Assembly: GCA_947258635.1 (NCBI GenBank)
Contig: CAMYJM010000106.1
Span: 1-7,598, forward strand
Length of the DNA stretch: 7,598 bases
Origin: an uncultured Acidimicrobiaceae bacterium
GTDB lineage: Bacteria > Actinomycetota > Acidimicrobiia > Spongiisociales > UBA5794
Direction of reading: 5' to 3'
Shown: positions 1-6,404 of the stretch, piece by piece
Numbering within the stretch: position 1 is the first letter of the stretch
Layout: the number at the start of each line of letters is the position of its first letter
Made by a program: the position numbers and the translations under genes
Notes under the pieces: model-generated
What the model was told of the DNA's origin: nothing
Database searches by the model: none
What the model saw: the letters and a program-made list of their open reading frames with translations, nothing else

Positions 1-486
1 CATCCGGCCCATTGCCTGCTCGGAGCTGCGGGGCACCGTGAAGACGCGCTGGCCCACCTGCCAGTCTGTTGCCAGCAGCGTGCCGCCCACCGGTGTGAGC
101 TCGACGTCACGGGGCAGGCGCTCCCGCAGTTCGGTTGCCACCTGGCGGATCTTGCTCGCCTTGAACAGCGCCAACCCGTCGTCGGTCTGGGCGACCACCG
201 AATAGTCCGTCGTTGCGGTGACGGCGACCGCGACGGCTGCAGCACCGATCGCGACTCTCGTTGGCCAGTCCTCGATCCCCCCGATCGGCGCCAGCAGCGT
301 CACCGCGGCGAAGACCGTTGCGGCGTAAGGCACCATCCACTTGTGCCGTTGCCACACATAGGCCGCCTCGCGCACAACTACCTCGCCGCCCAGCGCCCGA
401 GTGACGCTGCGAAAGAGAACGGCGCGCCGCACGTCAGGGCGCCTGCCTGGTGCTGCGGGGGATGGAGGGGAGGGCCACGGCGCCAT
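1..486 (-). CDS. Unrecognised two-helix membrane protein, N-terminal part (runs off left edge)
   Basis: The frame is open from an ATG at 486 to the window edge, giving 162 residues; an in-frame TGA lies upstream of the ATG. The N-terminus is proline-rich (residues 2-18). Two hydrophobic stretches follow, about 51-70 (starting MVPYAATVFAAV) and 78-98 (AIGAAAVAVAVT), separated by a short GGIEDWP turn, which suggests a helical hairpin. A soluble region follows, with a V-V-A-Q-T-D-D-G-L-A-L-F strand, a charged helix (residues 111-125) and the pattern TDWQVGQRVFTVPRS. This loosely resembles PH-like domains of small actinobacterial membrane proteins, but that is an impression only and I do not recognise the family. 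A GTG at codon 19 is an alternative start. It lies 70 bases downstream of kptA on the same strand and could be co-transcribed. Existence as a gene is fairly secure; function is unknown. Confidence 0.6.
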   Translation of the reverse strand, partial: MAPWPSPPSPAAPGRRPDVRRAVLFRSVTRALGGEVVVREAAYVWQRHKWMVPYAATVFAAVTLLAPIGGIEDWPTRVAIGAAAVAVAVTATTDYSVVAQTDDGLALFKASKIRQVATELRERLPRDVELTPVGGTLLATDWQVGQRVFTVPRSSEQAMGRM

Positions 487-490
487 CGTA

Positions 491-509
491 CCGGCCCGCC
501 CCGGGCCGG
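491..509. repeat. Perfect 8-bp GC-only inverted repeat just upstream of the membrane-protein start
   Basis: CCGGCCCG and CGGGCCGG are exact reverse complements separated by CCC. The hairpin sits between kptA (stop at 557) and the minus-strand gene that starts at 486, ending only 4 bases before that ATG. No run of T follows on either strand, so it is not a classical intrinsic terminator. In a read-through transcript it would cover the ribosome-binding region of the downstream gene. GC-rich DNA yields such repeats by chance fairly often. Confidence 0.4.
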
Positions 510-556
510 CTTGATGACGTTTGGTCAGTCACCGTCACGCCGGGATGCCCTACGTG

Positions 557-1090
557 CTATCGAAGGTACTGCGGAGGCACATGTGCCACCAGCCAGACGC
601 CGTTGGAGGACTCGAAGAATCCACAACCGGCCTCGTGCATGGCAGTCGCGTCGACGCTCAGCACAACTGGCTTGCCGCGCCGCTGTCCGACCCGTTGCGC
701 CGATTCGATGTCCGGCGACAGGTGGACGTGGGCCCTCCCCATCGGTCGCAGCCCTTCAGTGAGGATGGTCCCGACGAGTCGGGCCACTGTGCCATGGAAC
801 AGTATCGGCGGCGGGATTGCGGGTGCCAGGCCGAGATCCACATCCACGGAATGGCCCTGGGCGGCACGAATCGCCGAGCCATCGGCCGAAATCTCGAACC
901 GCTGCTTGTTGTTTTCAGACACAGCATCCAATACGTCCTGCGGTCGCCGGGCGCGGCCTGCCGCAATGCAGGCCTTTGTCAGAGAATCGAGCACGACCCA
1001 TCCTCGGTCGTCCATGGTCAGGCCGGCAGCTGCCGGCGAGTGGCGCAGCAAGTAGCTCATGTACTTGGACAGTTTGACGTTCCCCGCCAT
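557..1090 (-). CDS. kptA: RNA 2'-phosphotransferase (Tpt1/KptA family)
   Basis: KptA/Tpt1 enzymes remove an internal RNA 2'-phosphate in two steps using NAD+: ADP-ribosylation of the phosphate, then transesterification that releases ADP-ribose 1'',2''-cyclic phosphate. The 177-residue protein matches the usual bacterial length of about 180. Visible family motifs are LSKYMSYLLRHSP (residues 7-19, with the R16-H17 pair), GLTMDDRGWV (23-32), NNKQRFEIS (60-68, R64), RAAQGHSVDVDL (75-86), LFHGT (97-101), MGRAHVHLS (117-125, R119), VGQRRGKPVVL (134-144) and NGVWL (163-167). The family's catalytic Arg-His-Arg-Arg set therefore appears intact; R119 as the fourth member is my assignment by spacing. 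I chose the ATG at 1090 because it sits six residues before the conserved LSKYM. The frame continues upstream to 1330, but that part overlaps the neighbouring gene and has no family similarity; a GTG five codons upstream is possible. The bacterial substrate is unclear because bacteria lack the eukaryotic tRNA-splicing route that leaves 2'-phosphates. Family assignment is firm. Confidence 0.95.
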   Translation of the reverse strand: MAGNVKLSKYMSYLLRHSPAAAGLTMDDRGWVVLDSLTKACIAAGRARRPQDVLDAVSENNKQRFEISADGSAIRAAQGHSVDVDLGLAPAIPPPILFHGTVARLVGTILTEGLRPMGRAHVHLSPDIESAQRVGQRRGKPVVLSVDATAMHEAGCGFFESSNGVWLVAHVPPQYLR

Positions 1091-1167
1091 GGACCCATCG
1101 TGCACTCGTGCGGGGCCGCGCGCAAGAATCGAGGCCCGGCCAGGGGATCCGACCGCTGCGTGGCAGC

Positions 1168-1605
1168 TCACTGGCCCGGCGCGGGCTTGCCGCTCACCGG
1201 TCCGCCCGGACAGTCGACTCGTGGGGCCAGGTCCGGCTCCAGCAGCTTGCACTTTTCGACAGCCTGATCGGGGCCGCCTTCGACCCAGAAGGTGGCCGAG
1301 TCGCCGAGAGCGAACCAGTCCCGGCAGCACGGCTCTGTGATGAGGTGGCCTTCCGGGACTTCGTTGTAATCGACGTAGAAGATCTCCACAGCCACGCAGG
1401 TCGTTTCCTGGCGAATGATCGCCTCCACGTCTGCCGGAGTTCGCAGGCCGGGCGGGTACTCGATGTTCCAGCCGTCTCTACCGCCCTCCCAGTAGCACGA
1501 GGCGGCATGTAGGGGCCCGGCGTCGAACGCCAGGTGCACCAAGAGGGCGGCCCCGATGGCGGCCCCGATCGCCAGTGCCACGCCCCGCCTGGTTCGTCCC
1601 CGCAT
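1168..1605 (-). CDS. Small exported or membrane-anchored six-cysteine protein, unknown function
   Basis: This is a 145-residue protein from the ATG at 1605. The N-terminus is a clear export signal or anchor: basic MRGRTRRG followed by a hydrophobic stretch at about 9-26 (VALAIGAAIGAALLVHLAF), with small residues around A29 and A34-A35 that could allow signal peptidase cleavage. The rest is soluble, acidic and aromatic, with six cysteines at 37, 70, 93, 94, 119 and 132. The even number, all after the signal, suggests up to three disulfides outside the cytoplasm. C37 is not in a lipobox. I recognise no domain. The frame extends to an ATG at 1653, but 1605 puts the basic residues directly before the hydrophobic core. 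On the minus strand a TACGGT box ends 6 bases before this ATG, compatible with leaderless transcription. It lies 77 bases upstream of kptA, same strand, and is divergent from the transporter at 1679. Confidence 0.7.
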   Translation of the reverse strand: MRGRTRRGVALAIGAAIGAALLVHLAFDAGPLHAASCYWEGGRDGWNIEYPPGLRTPADVEAIIRQETTCVAVEIFYVDYNEVPEGHLITEPCCRDWFALGDSATFWVEGGPDQAVEKCKLLEPDLAPRVDCPGGPVSGKPAPGQ

Positions 1606-1678
1606 CTCGCCACCGTATCGGAAGTGAGAGATAACGCCCGGGCCGACCGCCAACGCCGCAGCGCTAGCGTCCTCACCC
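1606..1678. promoter_or_regulatory. Divergent intergenic region with candidate leaderless -10 boxes on both strands
   Basis: These 73 bases separate two divergent starts, so promoters for both directions must lie here or overlap the genes. On the plus strand TAGCGT (1665-1670) ends 8 bases before the GTG at 1679. On the minus strand TACGGT (1617-1612) ends 6 bases before the ATG at 1605. Both fit the actinobacterial TANNNT -10 box placed for transcription starting at or near the start codon. Neither has a convincing -35 box, and neither gene has a Shine-Dalgarno sequence. TANNNT is a weak motif, so this is tentative. Confidence 0.3.
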
Positions 1679-2506
1679 GTGACTCTGATCCTCGCTATCG
1701 GTGCTGCGGTCGCCTATGGATTCGCCGACTTCTCGGGTGGCTACGCGTCAAAACGGCTGCCGCCGTGGGGTGTGATGGCGTGGTCACAGTCTCTGGGAGT
1801 CGCCGCCCTGGTCGCCGGGTTGCTGATTTTTCCCGCCGAGATGGTCACGAGAGCCGATATCGGTTGGGGGGTGATCGCCGGCGTTGGCGGAGCGATCGGC
1901 CTGGGGCTGCTGTATCGCTCGCTCGCTGAAGGAACGATGGCAGTGGTATCGCCGGTAGCGGCGGCAACGTCGGCCATCCTGCCGGTGATTGTCGATCTCG
2001 CCACCGGCGGCGAGCTGAGCACTCTGGCCTTCATCGGCATCGTGATCGCCCTGGTCGCCATCGTGACGATCGCCCGCGAGCGTTCCCACAAGCGACTGAG
2101 CCCGCGCCTTCTCGCCATGGCGATCGCGTCTGGGGCCGGTTTCGGCACGTTCTTCGTGGCGATCGCCCAAACCGCCGAGGCGAGTGGCTTCTGGCCTCTG
2201 GTCGGCGCCCGGGCCGCAACGATTCCGCTCGGCTTCTTGGTGCATCGCCTCGTGGAGCCACCCACCCGACCTCGCGGGCCTAGTGTGCGCTGGATTGCCG
2301 GGGCCGGCCTTTTTGATATGGGCGCCAACCTTCTCATCGCCGCCGCTCTGCAGCGCGGCCCGCTCGGCATTGTCGCGGTGCTGTCGTCGCTCTATCCGGC
2401 CGTCACCGCGGTGGTGGCCATGGCGGTGTTGAAAGAGCGGCTCTCGCGCACCCAAGTGGCCGGCGTGGGCCTGGCGATGATTGCCGTGGTGCTACTCGTC
2501 CTCTGA
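1679..2506 (+). CDS. EamA/DMT-superfamily transporter (10 TM)
   Basis: A 275-residue, almost wholly hydrophobic inner-membrane protein of the drug/metabolite transporter superfamily. It shows the typical two-repeat EamA layout: repeat 1 at about residues 2-132 and repeat 2 at about 144-275, joined by a basic loop (ARERSHKRLSPR, 132-143), with about five helices in each. Family hallmarks include AYGFADFSGGYASKR (12-26), LLYRSLAEGTMAVVSPVAA (77-95) and, near the end, ALQRGPLGIVAVLSSLYPAVTAV followed by the conserved L-K-E-R motif (251-254) and GVGLAMIAVVLL. EamA proteins export or import small metabolites; the substrate cannot be read from sequence. The start is GTG; no ATG lies between it and an in-frame TGA at 1625, and the next Met (residue 33) would delete the first helix. 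It stands alone, divergent from the six-cysteine protein and convergent with greA. Confidence 0.9.
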   Translation: MTLILAIGAAVAYGFADFSGGYASKRLPPWGVMAWSQSLGVAALVAGLLIFPAEMVTRADIGWGVIAGVGGAIGLGLLYRSLAEGTMAVVSPVAAATSAILPVIVDLATGGELSTLAFIGIVIALVAIVTIARERSHKRLSPRLLAMAIASGAGFGTFFVAIAQTAEASGFWPLVGARAATIPLGFLVHRLVEPPTRPRGPSVRWIAGAGLFDMGANLLIAAALQRGPLGIVAVLSSLYPAVTAVVAMAVLKERLSRTQVAGVGLAMIAVVLLVL

Positions 2507-2564
2507 GTTCGAGACGCGTTCCGCATTCGCATAATCCGTGGGTCCGGGCGCCGGGTGGGTCGGA

Positions 2565-3044
2565 CTAACCCTCGAAGGGACGGACGGCCTTGACCTCGTA
2601 CTTGAATGTGCCGCCGGGAGCCTCGAAGCTCACCGTTGTCCCCGGTTTGGCACCCATGAGAGCACCGCCTAGCGGACTGGAGGGCGAGGCGAGCAGCATG
2701 CCGTCGACCTTGTTCTCCGGGGCCGCCACGAAGAATTCCATCTCGTCGCCGTCCTCGTCGATCACGGTGACGACGGAACCAACGTCGACCCTGCCGTCGT
2801 TGGATGCCTCGGCGATCTCGGCGTTGTCGAGGGTCGCCTTGATCTGCCGGATGCGGGCTTCCATCAGGCCCTGATCGTTCTTGGCGGTGTCGTACTCGGC
2901 GTTCTCCCGGAGGTCGCCGTGGCTACGGGCCTCGGCAATGCGCTGCTCGATCACGGCGCGACCCTCGGTGGTCAGGTGGCGGAGCTCGTCGACGAGCTTC
3001 TGGTGAGCTGCAGGCGTCAGCCAGGTCTTGGCGATGTCGGTCAT
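2565..3044 (-). CDS. greA: Transcription elongation factor GreA
   Basis: GreA inserts its N-terminal coiled coil into the secondary channel of RNA polymerase and stimulates cleavage of backtracked transcripts. From the chosen ATG the protein has 159 residues, within the family range of about 158-164. An N-terminal coiled coil (about 10-75) carries the tip motif GDLRENAEYDTAKNDQ, including the acidic pair D44 and E47 that corresponds to the catalytic Asp/Glu of E. coli GreA. The C-terminal FKBP-like domain shows VDVGSVVTV, ASPSSPLGGALMGAKPGTTV and the terminal YEVKAV strand. I prefer the ATG at 3044 over the one at 3053 because AGGATGG (3056-3050) is spaced 5 bases from it, whereas the upstream ATG has no usable ribosome site. 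It follows rpsT by 19 bases (10 if 3053 is used), so the two are probably one transcript. Its 3' end converges on the transporter, 58 bases away. Confidence 0.95.
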   Translation of the reverse strand: MTDIAKTWLTPAAHQKLVDELRHLTTEGRAVIEQRIAEARSHGDLRENAEYDTAKNDQGLMEARIRQIKATLDNAEIAEASNDGRVDVGSVVTVIDEDGDEMEFFVAAPENKVDGMLLASPSSPLGGALMGAKPGTTVSFEAPGGTFKYEVKAVRPFEG

Positions 3045-3063
3045 GGAGTCCATCCTGTGGGGA

Positions 3064-3330
3064 CTAGCCGAGGAGGCTGTCCACCTGCTTGGCGAGGCGT
3101 GCCTTGCGGCGGCCCGCCGTGTTCTTGTGGATGAGGCCCTTGGCTGCGGCCTTGTCGATGTACTTCTGCGCGTTCCTCAGCTGCTCGGTGGCCGCAGCAC
3201 GATCGCCCGACTCGGCAGCTTCGAGCGCGTTGCGCATCCGCGTCCTGAGCTCGGAACGAGCGGACTTGTTGCGTTCGTTCCGGGCTGCGTTCTGCCGGTT
3301 GCGCTTGATCTGTGATGCAATGTTGGCCAT
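3064..3330 (-). CDS. rpsT: 30S ribosomal protein S20
   Basis: An 88-residue, very basic, helical protein that binds 16S rRNA early in 30S assembly. It begins MANIASQIKRNRQNAARNER, and the family signatures R-S-E-L-R-T-R-M-R, NAQKYIDKAAAKGLIHKNTAGRRKARL and the Leu-rich C-terminus are all present; length is normal. The start at 3330 is supported by the conserved MANI N-terminus and by GAAGG (3343-3339) placed 8 bases upstream. It is divergent from lepA, as in most actinobacteria, and sits immediately upstream of greA on the same strand. A longer open frame that continues to 3780 is antisense to lepA and not real. Confidence 0.97.
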   Translation of the reverse strand: MANIASQIKRNRQNAARNERNKSARSELRTRMRNALEAAESGDRAAATEQLRNAQKYIDKAAAKGLIHKNTAGRRKARLAKQVDSLLG

Positions 3331-3427
3331 GCCAAGAACCTTCGAGGGGTGGTCGGGGCGGGCGGCAATATAGCACCGCTCTCGCTGAAGGTACAATGTT
3401 AGCTCGCTCTTCTCCCTTGGGAATCCC
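3331..3427. promoter_or_regulatory. Overlapping divergent promoters for rpsT-greA and lepA
   Basis: The minus-strand candidate for rpsT is TTGTAC (3396-3391), an 18-base spacer, then TATATT (3372-3367). This would give a leader of about 30 bases containing the GAAGG ribosome site. The plus-strand candidate for lepA is TACAAT (3392-3397, 5 of 6 matches to TATAAT), about 30 bases before the ATG. No good -35 box is visible at the right distance, and only a weak GGGA ribosome site lies at 3419-3422. The lepA -10 box overlaps the rpsT -35 box almost exactly, so RNA polymerase could probably not occupy both at once. Confidence 0.45.
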
Positions 3428-5230
3428 ATGACTGAACCGGCGCGGATCCGGAACTTCTGCATCATCGCCCACATCGACCACGGCAAGTCGACCCTGGCCG
3501 ATCGCCTCCTCGAGGCGACCGGTGCCATCGATGCGCGCAACATGCGTGCCCAAATGCTCGACACGATGGACCTCGAGCGAGAGCGCGGGATCACGATCAA
3601 AGCCAATTCGGTGTCGATCCGGTATACCCCGCCGGGCGGGCAGGAGCACCTCTTGAACCTCATCGACACCCCGGGCCACGTCGATTTCTCGTATGAGGTG
3701 TCGCGCAGCCTGGCGGCATGTGAGGGAGCGCTGCTGCTCGTCGACGCCTCGCAGGGCATCGAAGCGCAAACGTTGGCCAACGCCTATCTGGCGATTGAGA
3801 GCGGGCTCGAGATCATCCCGGTGATCAACAAGATCGATCTGCCGGCGGCCGATCCGGTGCGTGTCGCCAAGGAACTGGCGGGCATTCTCGGCGGCTCCCC
3901 CGACGACATCATCGCGGTGTCGGCGAAGACGGGCGCCGGAATCGCCGAGATGCTGGACGCCATTGTCGAGAAACTGCCACCCCCCGAGGGGGATCCCGAG
4001 GCCCCCCTGCGGGCGCTGGTCTTCGACTCGTACTACGACACCTATCGCGGGGTCGTGTGCCATGTGCGAGTGGTCGATGGAGAGCTCGAGACCGGCGATG
4101 AGCTCCGTTTCATGGCGACTTCTATGCTGGCCGATGCGGACGAGATCGGCGTACATCTCCCGGCGAGCCGGGTCGTCAAGAAGCTCCACAACGGCGAGGT
4201 CGGCTTCCTGATCACCGGGATCAAGGAGATCGACCTGATCCGGGTGGGCGACACCGTCACGTCCGCCGCAAACGGCGCCAACCGGGCGTTGCCCGGCTAC
4301 AACGAGCCCAAGCCGATGGTCTATAGCGGCATCTTCCCGATCGATGGCGACGACTTCGAGCGCTTGCGTGATGCCCTCGAGAGGCTGCGGCTCAACGACT
4401 CGTCCCTCATGTACCGAGCCGAGACCTCGCGGGCGCTCGGGTTCGGTTTCCGGGTCGGGTTTCTCGGGCTGCTCCACATGGAGATTGTCCGGGAGCGCCT
4501 CGAGCGGGAATACGACCTCGATCTGGTGACCACGGCGCCGTCGGTCCAATACGAGGCATCGACCTCCGATGGGAGGATCCTCAAGGTGAGCTCACCACAA
4601 GATCTGCCCGACCGGGCGGTTCTGGAATCGATCGCCGAGCCGTTCGTCAAGGTGATGATCATCACGCCGTCCGAATACGTGGGCACGGTGATGGAGTTGG
4701 TGCAGCAGCGGCGGGGCGAGATGGGCGAGATGACCTATCTGAGCCCGACGCGAGTCGAGCTGCACTATCAGATCCCTCTCGGCGAGATCGTCTACGACTT
4801 CTTCGATCAGCTCAAGTCGCGTACCAAGGGCTACGCGTCGATGGACTACGAACCGGCGGGATACCGCACGTCGGAGCTGGTTCGCGTCGATGTCCTTCTC
4901 AACGACGTCGCCGTCGACGCCTTCTCGACGATCGTGCATCGCGACAAGGCCTATAGCTACGGCCGGCAGATGGCGACCCGGCTGCGCGGGCTGATTCCAC
5001 GCCAGCTCTTCGATGTGCCTATCCAAGCGGCAATCGGGGGGCGCATCATCGCCCGTGAGACGATCAAGGCGAAACGCAAGGACGTGACCGCCAAGTGCTA
5101 CGGCGGCGACATCACCCGCAAGCGCAAACTCCTCGAAAGGCAGAAGGAGGGCAAGAAGCGCATGAAGATGGTCGGCGCAGTGGAAGTGCCCCAGGAGGCC
5201 TTCGTCTCCGCGCTGCGCATCGACGAATAG
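3428..5230 (+). CDS. lepA: Translation factor LepA / elongation factor 4 (GTPase)
   Basis: LepA (EF4) is a ribosome-associated translational GTPase, reported to back-translocate ribosomes and to help 30S biogenesis and initiation. The 600-residue length is normal. All G motifs are present: G1 AHIDHGKST (14-22), G2 RGIT (53-56), G3 DTPGH (80-84, with the catalytic-type H84), G4 NKID (134-137) and G5 SAK (165-167). They are followed by the beta-barrel domain II (from about 190), EF-G-like domains III and V, and the LepA-specific C-terminal domain, recognisable from YGGDITRKRKLLERQKEGKKR and MKMVGAVEVPQEAFVSAL at the end. The start fits the family N-terminus (ARIRNFCIIAHIDHGKST). It heads the plus-strand gene run, divergent from rpsT, and hemW follows after 7 bases. 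Confidence 0.98.
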   Translation: MTEPARIRNFCIIAHIDHGKSTLADRLLEATGAIDARNMRAQMLDTMDLERERGITIKANSVSIRYTPPGGQEHLLNLIDTPGHVDFSYEVSRSLAACEGALLLVDASQGIEAQTLANAYLAIESGLEIIPVINKIDLPAADPVRVAKELAGILGGSPDDIIAVSAKTGAGIAEMLDAIVEKLPPPEGDPEAPLRALVFDSYYDTYRGVVCHVRVVDGELETGDELRFMATSMLADADEIGVHLPASRVVKKLHNGEVGFLITGIKEIDLIRVGDTVTSAANGANRALPGYNEPKPMVYSGIFPIDGDDFERLRDALERLRLNDSSLMYRAETSRALGFGFRVGFLGLLHMEIVRERLEREYDLDLVTTAPSVQYEASTSDGRILKVSSPQDLPDRAVLESIAEPFVKVMIITPSEYVGTVMELVQQRRGEMGEMTYLSPTRVELHYQIPLGEIVYDFFDQLKSRTKGYASMDYEPAGYRTSELVRVDVLLNDVAVDAFSTIVHRDKAYSYGRQMATRLRGLIPRQLFDVPIQAAIGGRIIARETIKAKRKDVTAKCYGGDITRKRKLLERQKEGKKRMKMVGAVEVPQEAFVSALRIDE

Positions 5231-5237
5231 CCCCCTG

Positions 5238-6395
5238 ATGCCGGCGCCGGATTCGATCGAGCTGGCCGACCAGGCGGCTCGATGGCGATCTGCCTACGTT
5301 CACATTCCGTTCTGCCGGCGGCGCTGCCCCTACTGTGACTTCGCCGTCGTCGCCCCGGGCGATCCCCACACCGATGATCCGGCGGATCTCACCAAACGCT
5401 ATCTGGCCGCGCTGCACACGGAGATCGACACGCAGCCGGCCTGGGAGCCGCTCGACGCCGTCAACCTGGGCGGCGGTACTCCCTCTTCGATCGGTGCGGC
5501 CGCCATTGGGGAAGTGATCGAGCATCTCGATTCGCGCTTCGGGATAGCGCTCGGCGCTGAGGTCAGCATCGAGGCCAATCCGGAGGATGTCACCGCGGAC
5601 CTGGTCGAGGGCTTGCTGGCCGCCGGCGTCAATCGGGTTTCGATCGGCGTGCAGAGCTTCGACGATGAAGTGCTGCGGTTCCTAGGGCGGGCCCACACGT
5701 CACTAGAGGCGGCGGCCGCCCTCGAGATGTGTGTCCCGCACTTCGCCTGCGGAGTCGACCTGATCTTCGGCGCCCCGGGTGAATCACTCGAATCGTGGCG
5801 GTCGACGGTGGCGACAGCTCTGGCGGCCTTTCCCCAGCACCTCTCCGCGTATGCGCTGACGGTCGAGACCGGAACCGAGCTGTGGCAAGCCGTCCGCAAG
5901 GGGGCGGCCGCTCCGGACCCGGACGACCAGGCCGACAAGTATGAGCTGCTCCAGGCCGCCGCCGGCGCCGCCAACCTCGTGCAGTATGAAGTATCGAACT
6001 ACGCCCGGCCCGGGTTCAGCTGCCGCTACAACCTGTCCACCTGGGGCCAGGGGGAGTATCTGGGCTTCGGCCTCGGCGCCCACGGGCATCGCGCCGGGGT
6101 GCGCTCTCGCAACGTCAGAAGTGTCCTTGCCTACCTGAAAGCGCTCGAATCGGGCCACCTTCCCGAGGCAGGACGGGAGACGACGGCCGAGCCGGAGGTG
6201 GAGCGGCTGATGCTCGGCATTCGTCGCTCGTGCGGGGTCGACCTGGGCGAGTGGGAAGACGCCGCGGCGCGTCACGCCGGTCTGCAGCGCCTCGTTGCGG
6301 CGGGTGTCATCGAGATGGCGCGCGGGAGGTTGCGGGTGCTACGGCCCCTGCTCGCAGACGATGTGGCCGCCACCGTCTTATCACTCTCGCGGTGA
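5238..6395 (+). CDS. hemW: HemW-like radical SAM protein (haem chaperone family, formerly HemN-like)
   Basis: A 385-residue radical SAM protein of the HemW family, proposed to deliver haem to membrane respiratory enzymes and often misnamed coproporphyrinogen dehydrogenase. The 4Fe-4S motif is YVHIPFCRRRCPYCDF (C26, C30, C33). The Phe after the third Cys region, where true HemN has a fourth Cys, marks the HemW type. Further motifs are VNLGGGTPSSI (75-85), IEANPED (111-117), RVSIGVQSFDDEVLRFLGR (133-151), DLIFGAPGESLESW (174-187), YEVSNYARPGFSCR (250-263) and YLGFGLGAHG (274-283). The haem-binding HNxxYW motif of HemW is changed to Y-N-L-S-T-W at 264-269, which is unusual. The ATG follows the lepA stop by 7 bases with no Shine-Dalgarno sequence, so expression probably depends on coupling to lepA. 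Its last codons lie within the CIRCE operator of hrcA. Confidence 0.93.
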   Translation: MPAPDSIELADQAARWRSAYVHIPFCRRRCPYCDFAVVAPGDPHTDDPADLTKRYLAALHTEIDTQPAWEPLDAVNLGGGTPSSIGAAAIGEVIEHLDSRFGIALGAEVSIEANPEDVTADLVEGLLAAGVNRVSIGVQSFDDEVLRFLGRAHTSLEAAAALEMCVPHFACGVDLIFGAPGESLESWRSTVATALAAFPQHLSAYALTVETGTELWQAVRKGAAAPDPDDQADKYELLQAAAGAANLVQYEVSNYARPGFSCRYNLSTWGQGEYLGFGLGAHGHRAGVRSRNVRSVLAYLKALESGHLPEAGRETTAEPEVERLMLGIRRSCGVDLGEWEDAAARHAGLQRLVAAGVIEMARGRLRVLRPLLADDVAATVLSLSR

Positions 6396-6404
6396 GACTG
6401 CTAA
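6378..6404 (+). promoter_or_regulatory. CIRCE operator (HrcA binding site), imperfect
   Basis: The CIRCE consensus is TTAGCACTC, nine bases, GAGTGCTAA. Here TTATCACTC (6378-6386), nine bases, then GACTGCTAA (6396-6404) matches 16 of 18 arm positions with exact spacing. It lies 9 bases before the hrcA ATG, the gene encoding its known repressor, which makes chance unlikely. The left arm encodes the hemW residues L-S-L and the spacer contains the hemW stop. Each arm carries one substitution, and they do not compensate each other (7 of 9 positions pair), so affinity may be lower than for a perfect site. Confidence 0.85.

Noticed and set aside
1091..1167. Possible small RNA or tRNA in the gap between the six-cysteine gene and kptA
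   Set aside because: No cloverleaf or conserved tRNA bases and no terminator; it looks like plain spacer.
521..1267. Plus-strand open frame of 248 codons across kptA
   Set aside because: It is antisense to kptA, whose motifs are unmistakable; the composition looks like a shadow frame.
1091..1330. N-terminal extension of kptA up to 1330
   Set aside because: It is Arg/Gly/Pro-rich with no family similarity, overlaps the six-cysteine gene, and would make KptA about 80 residues too long.
2542..2565. Possible bidirectional terminator between the transporter and greA (GTCCG, 14 bases, CGGAC)
   Set aside because: The stem is only 5 bp, the loop is long and there is no T-run on either strand; not enough to call a terminator.
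3041..4549. 502-codon open frame on the minus strand across lepA, rpsT and greA
   Set aside because: It is antisense to well-conserved lepA and runs through rpsT in another frame; its sequence is low-complexity Arg/Asp/Gly-rich, typical of high-GC shadow frames.
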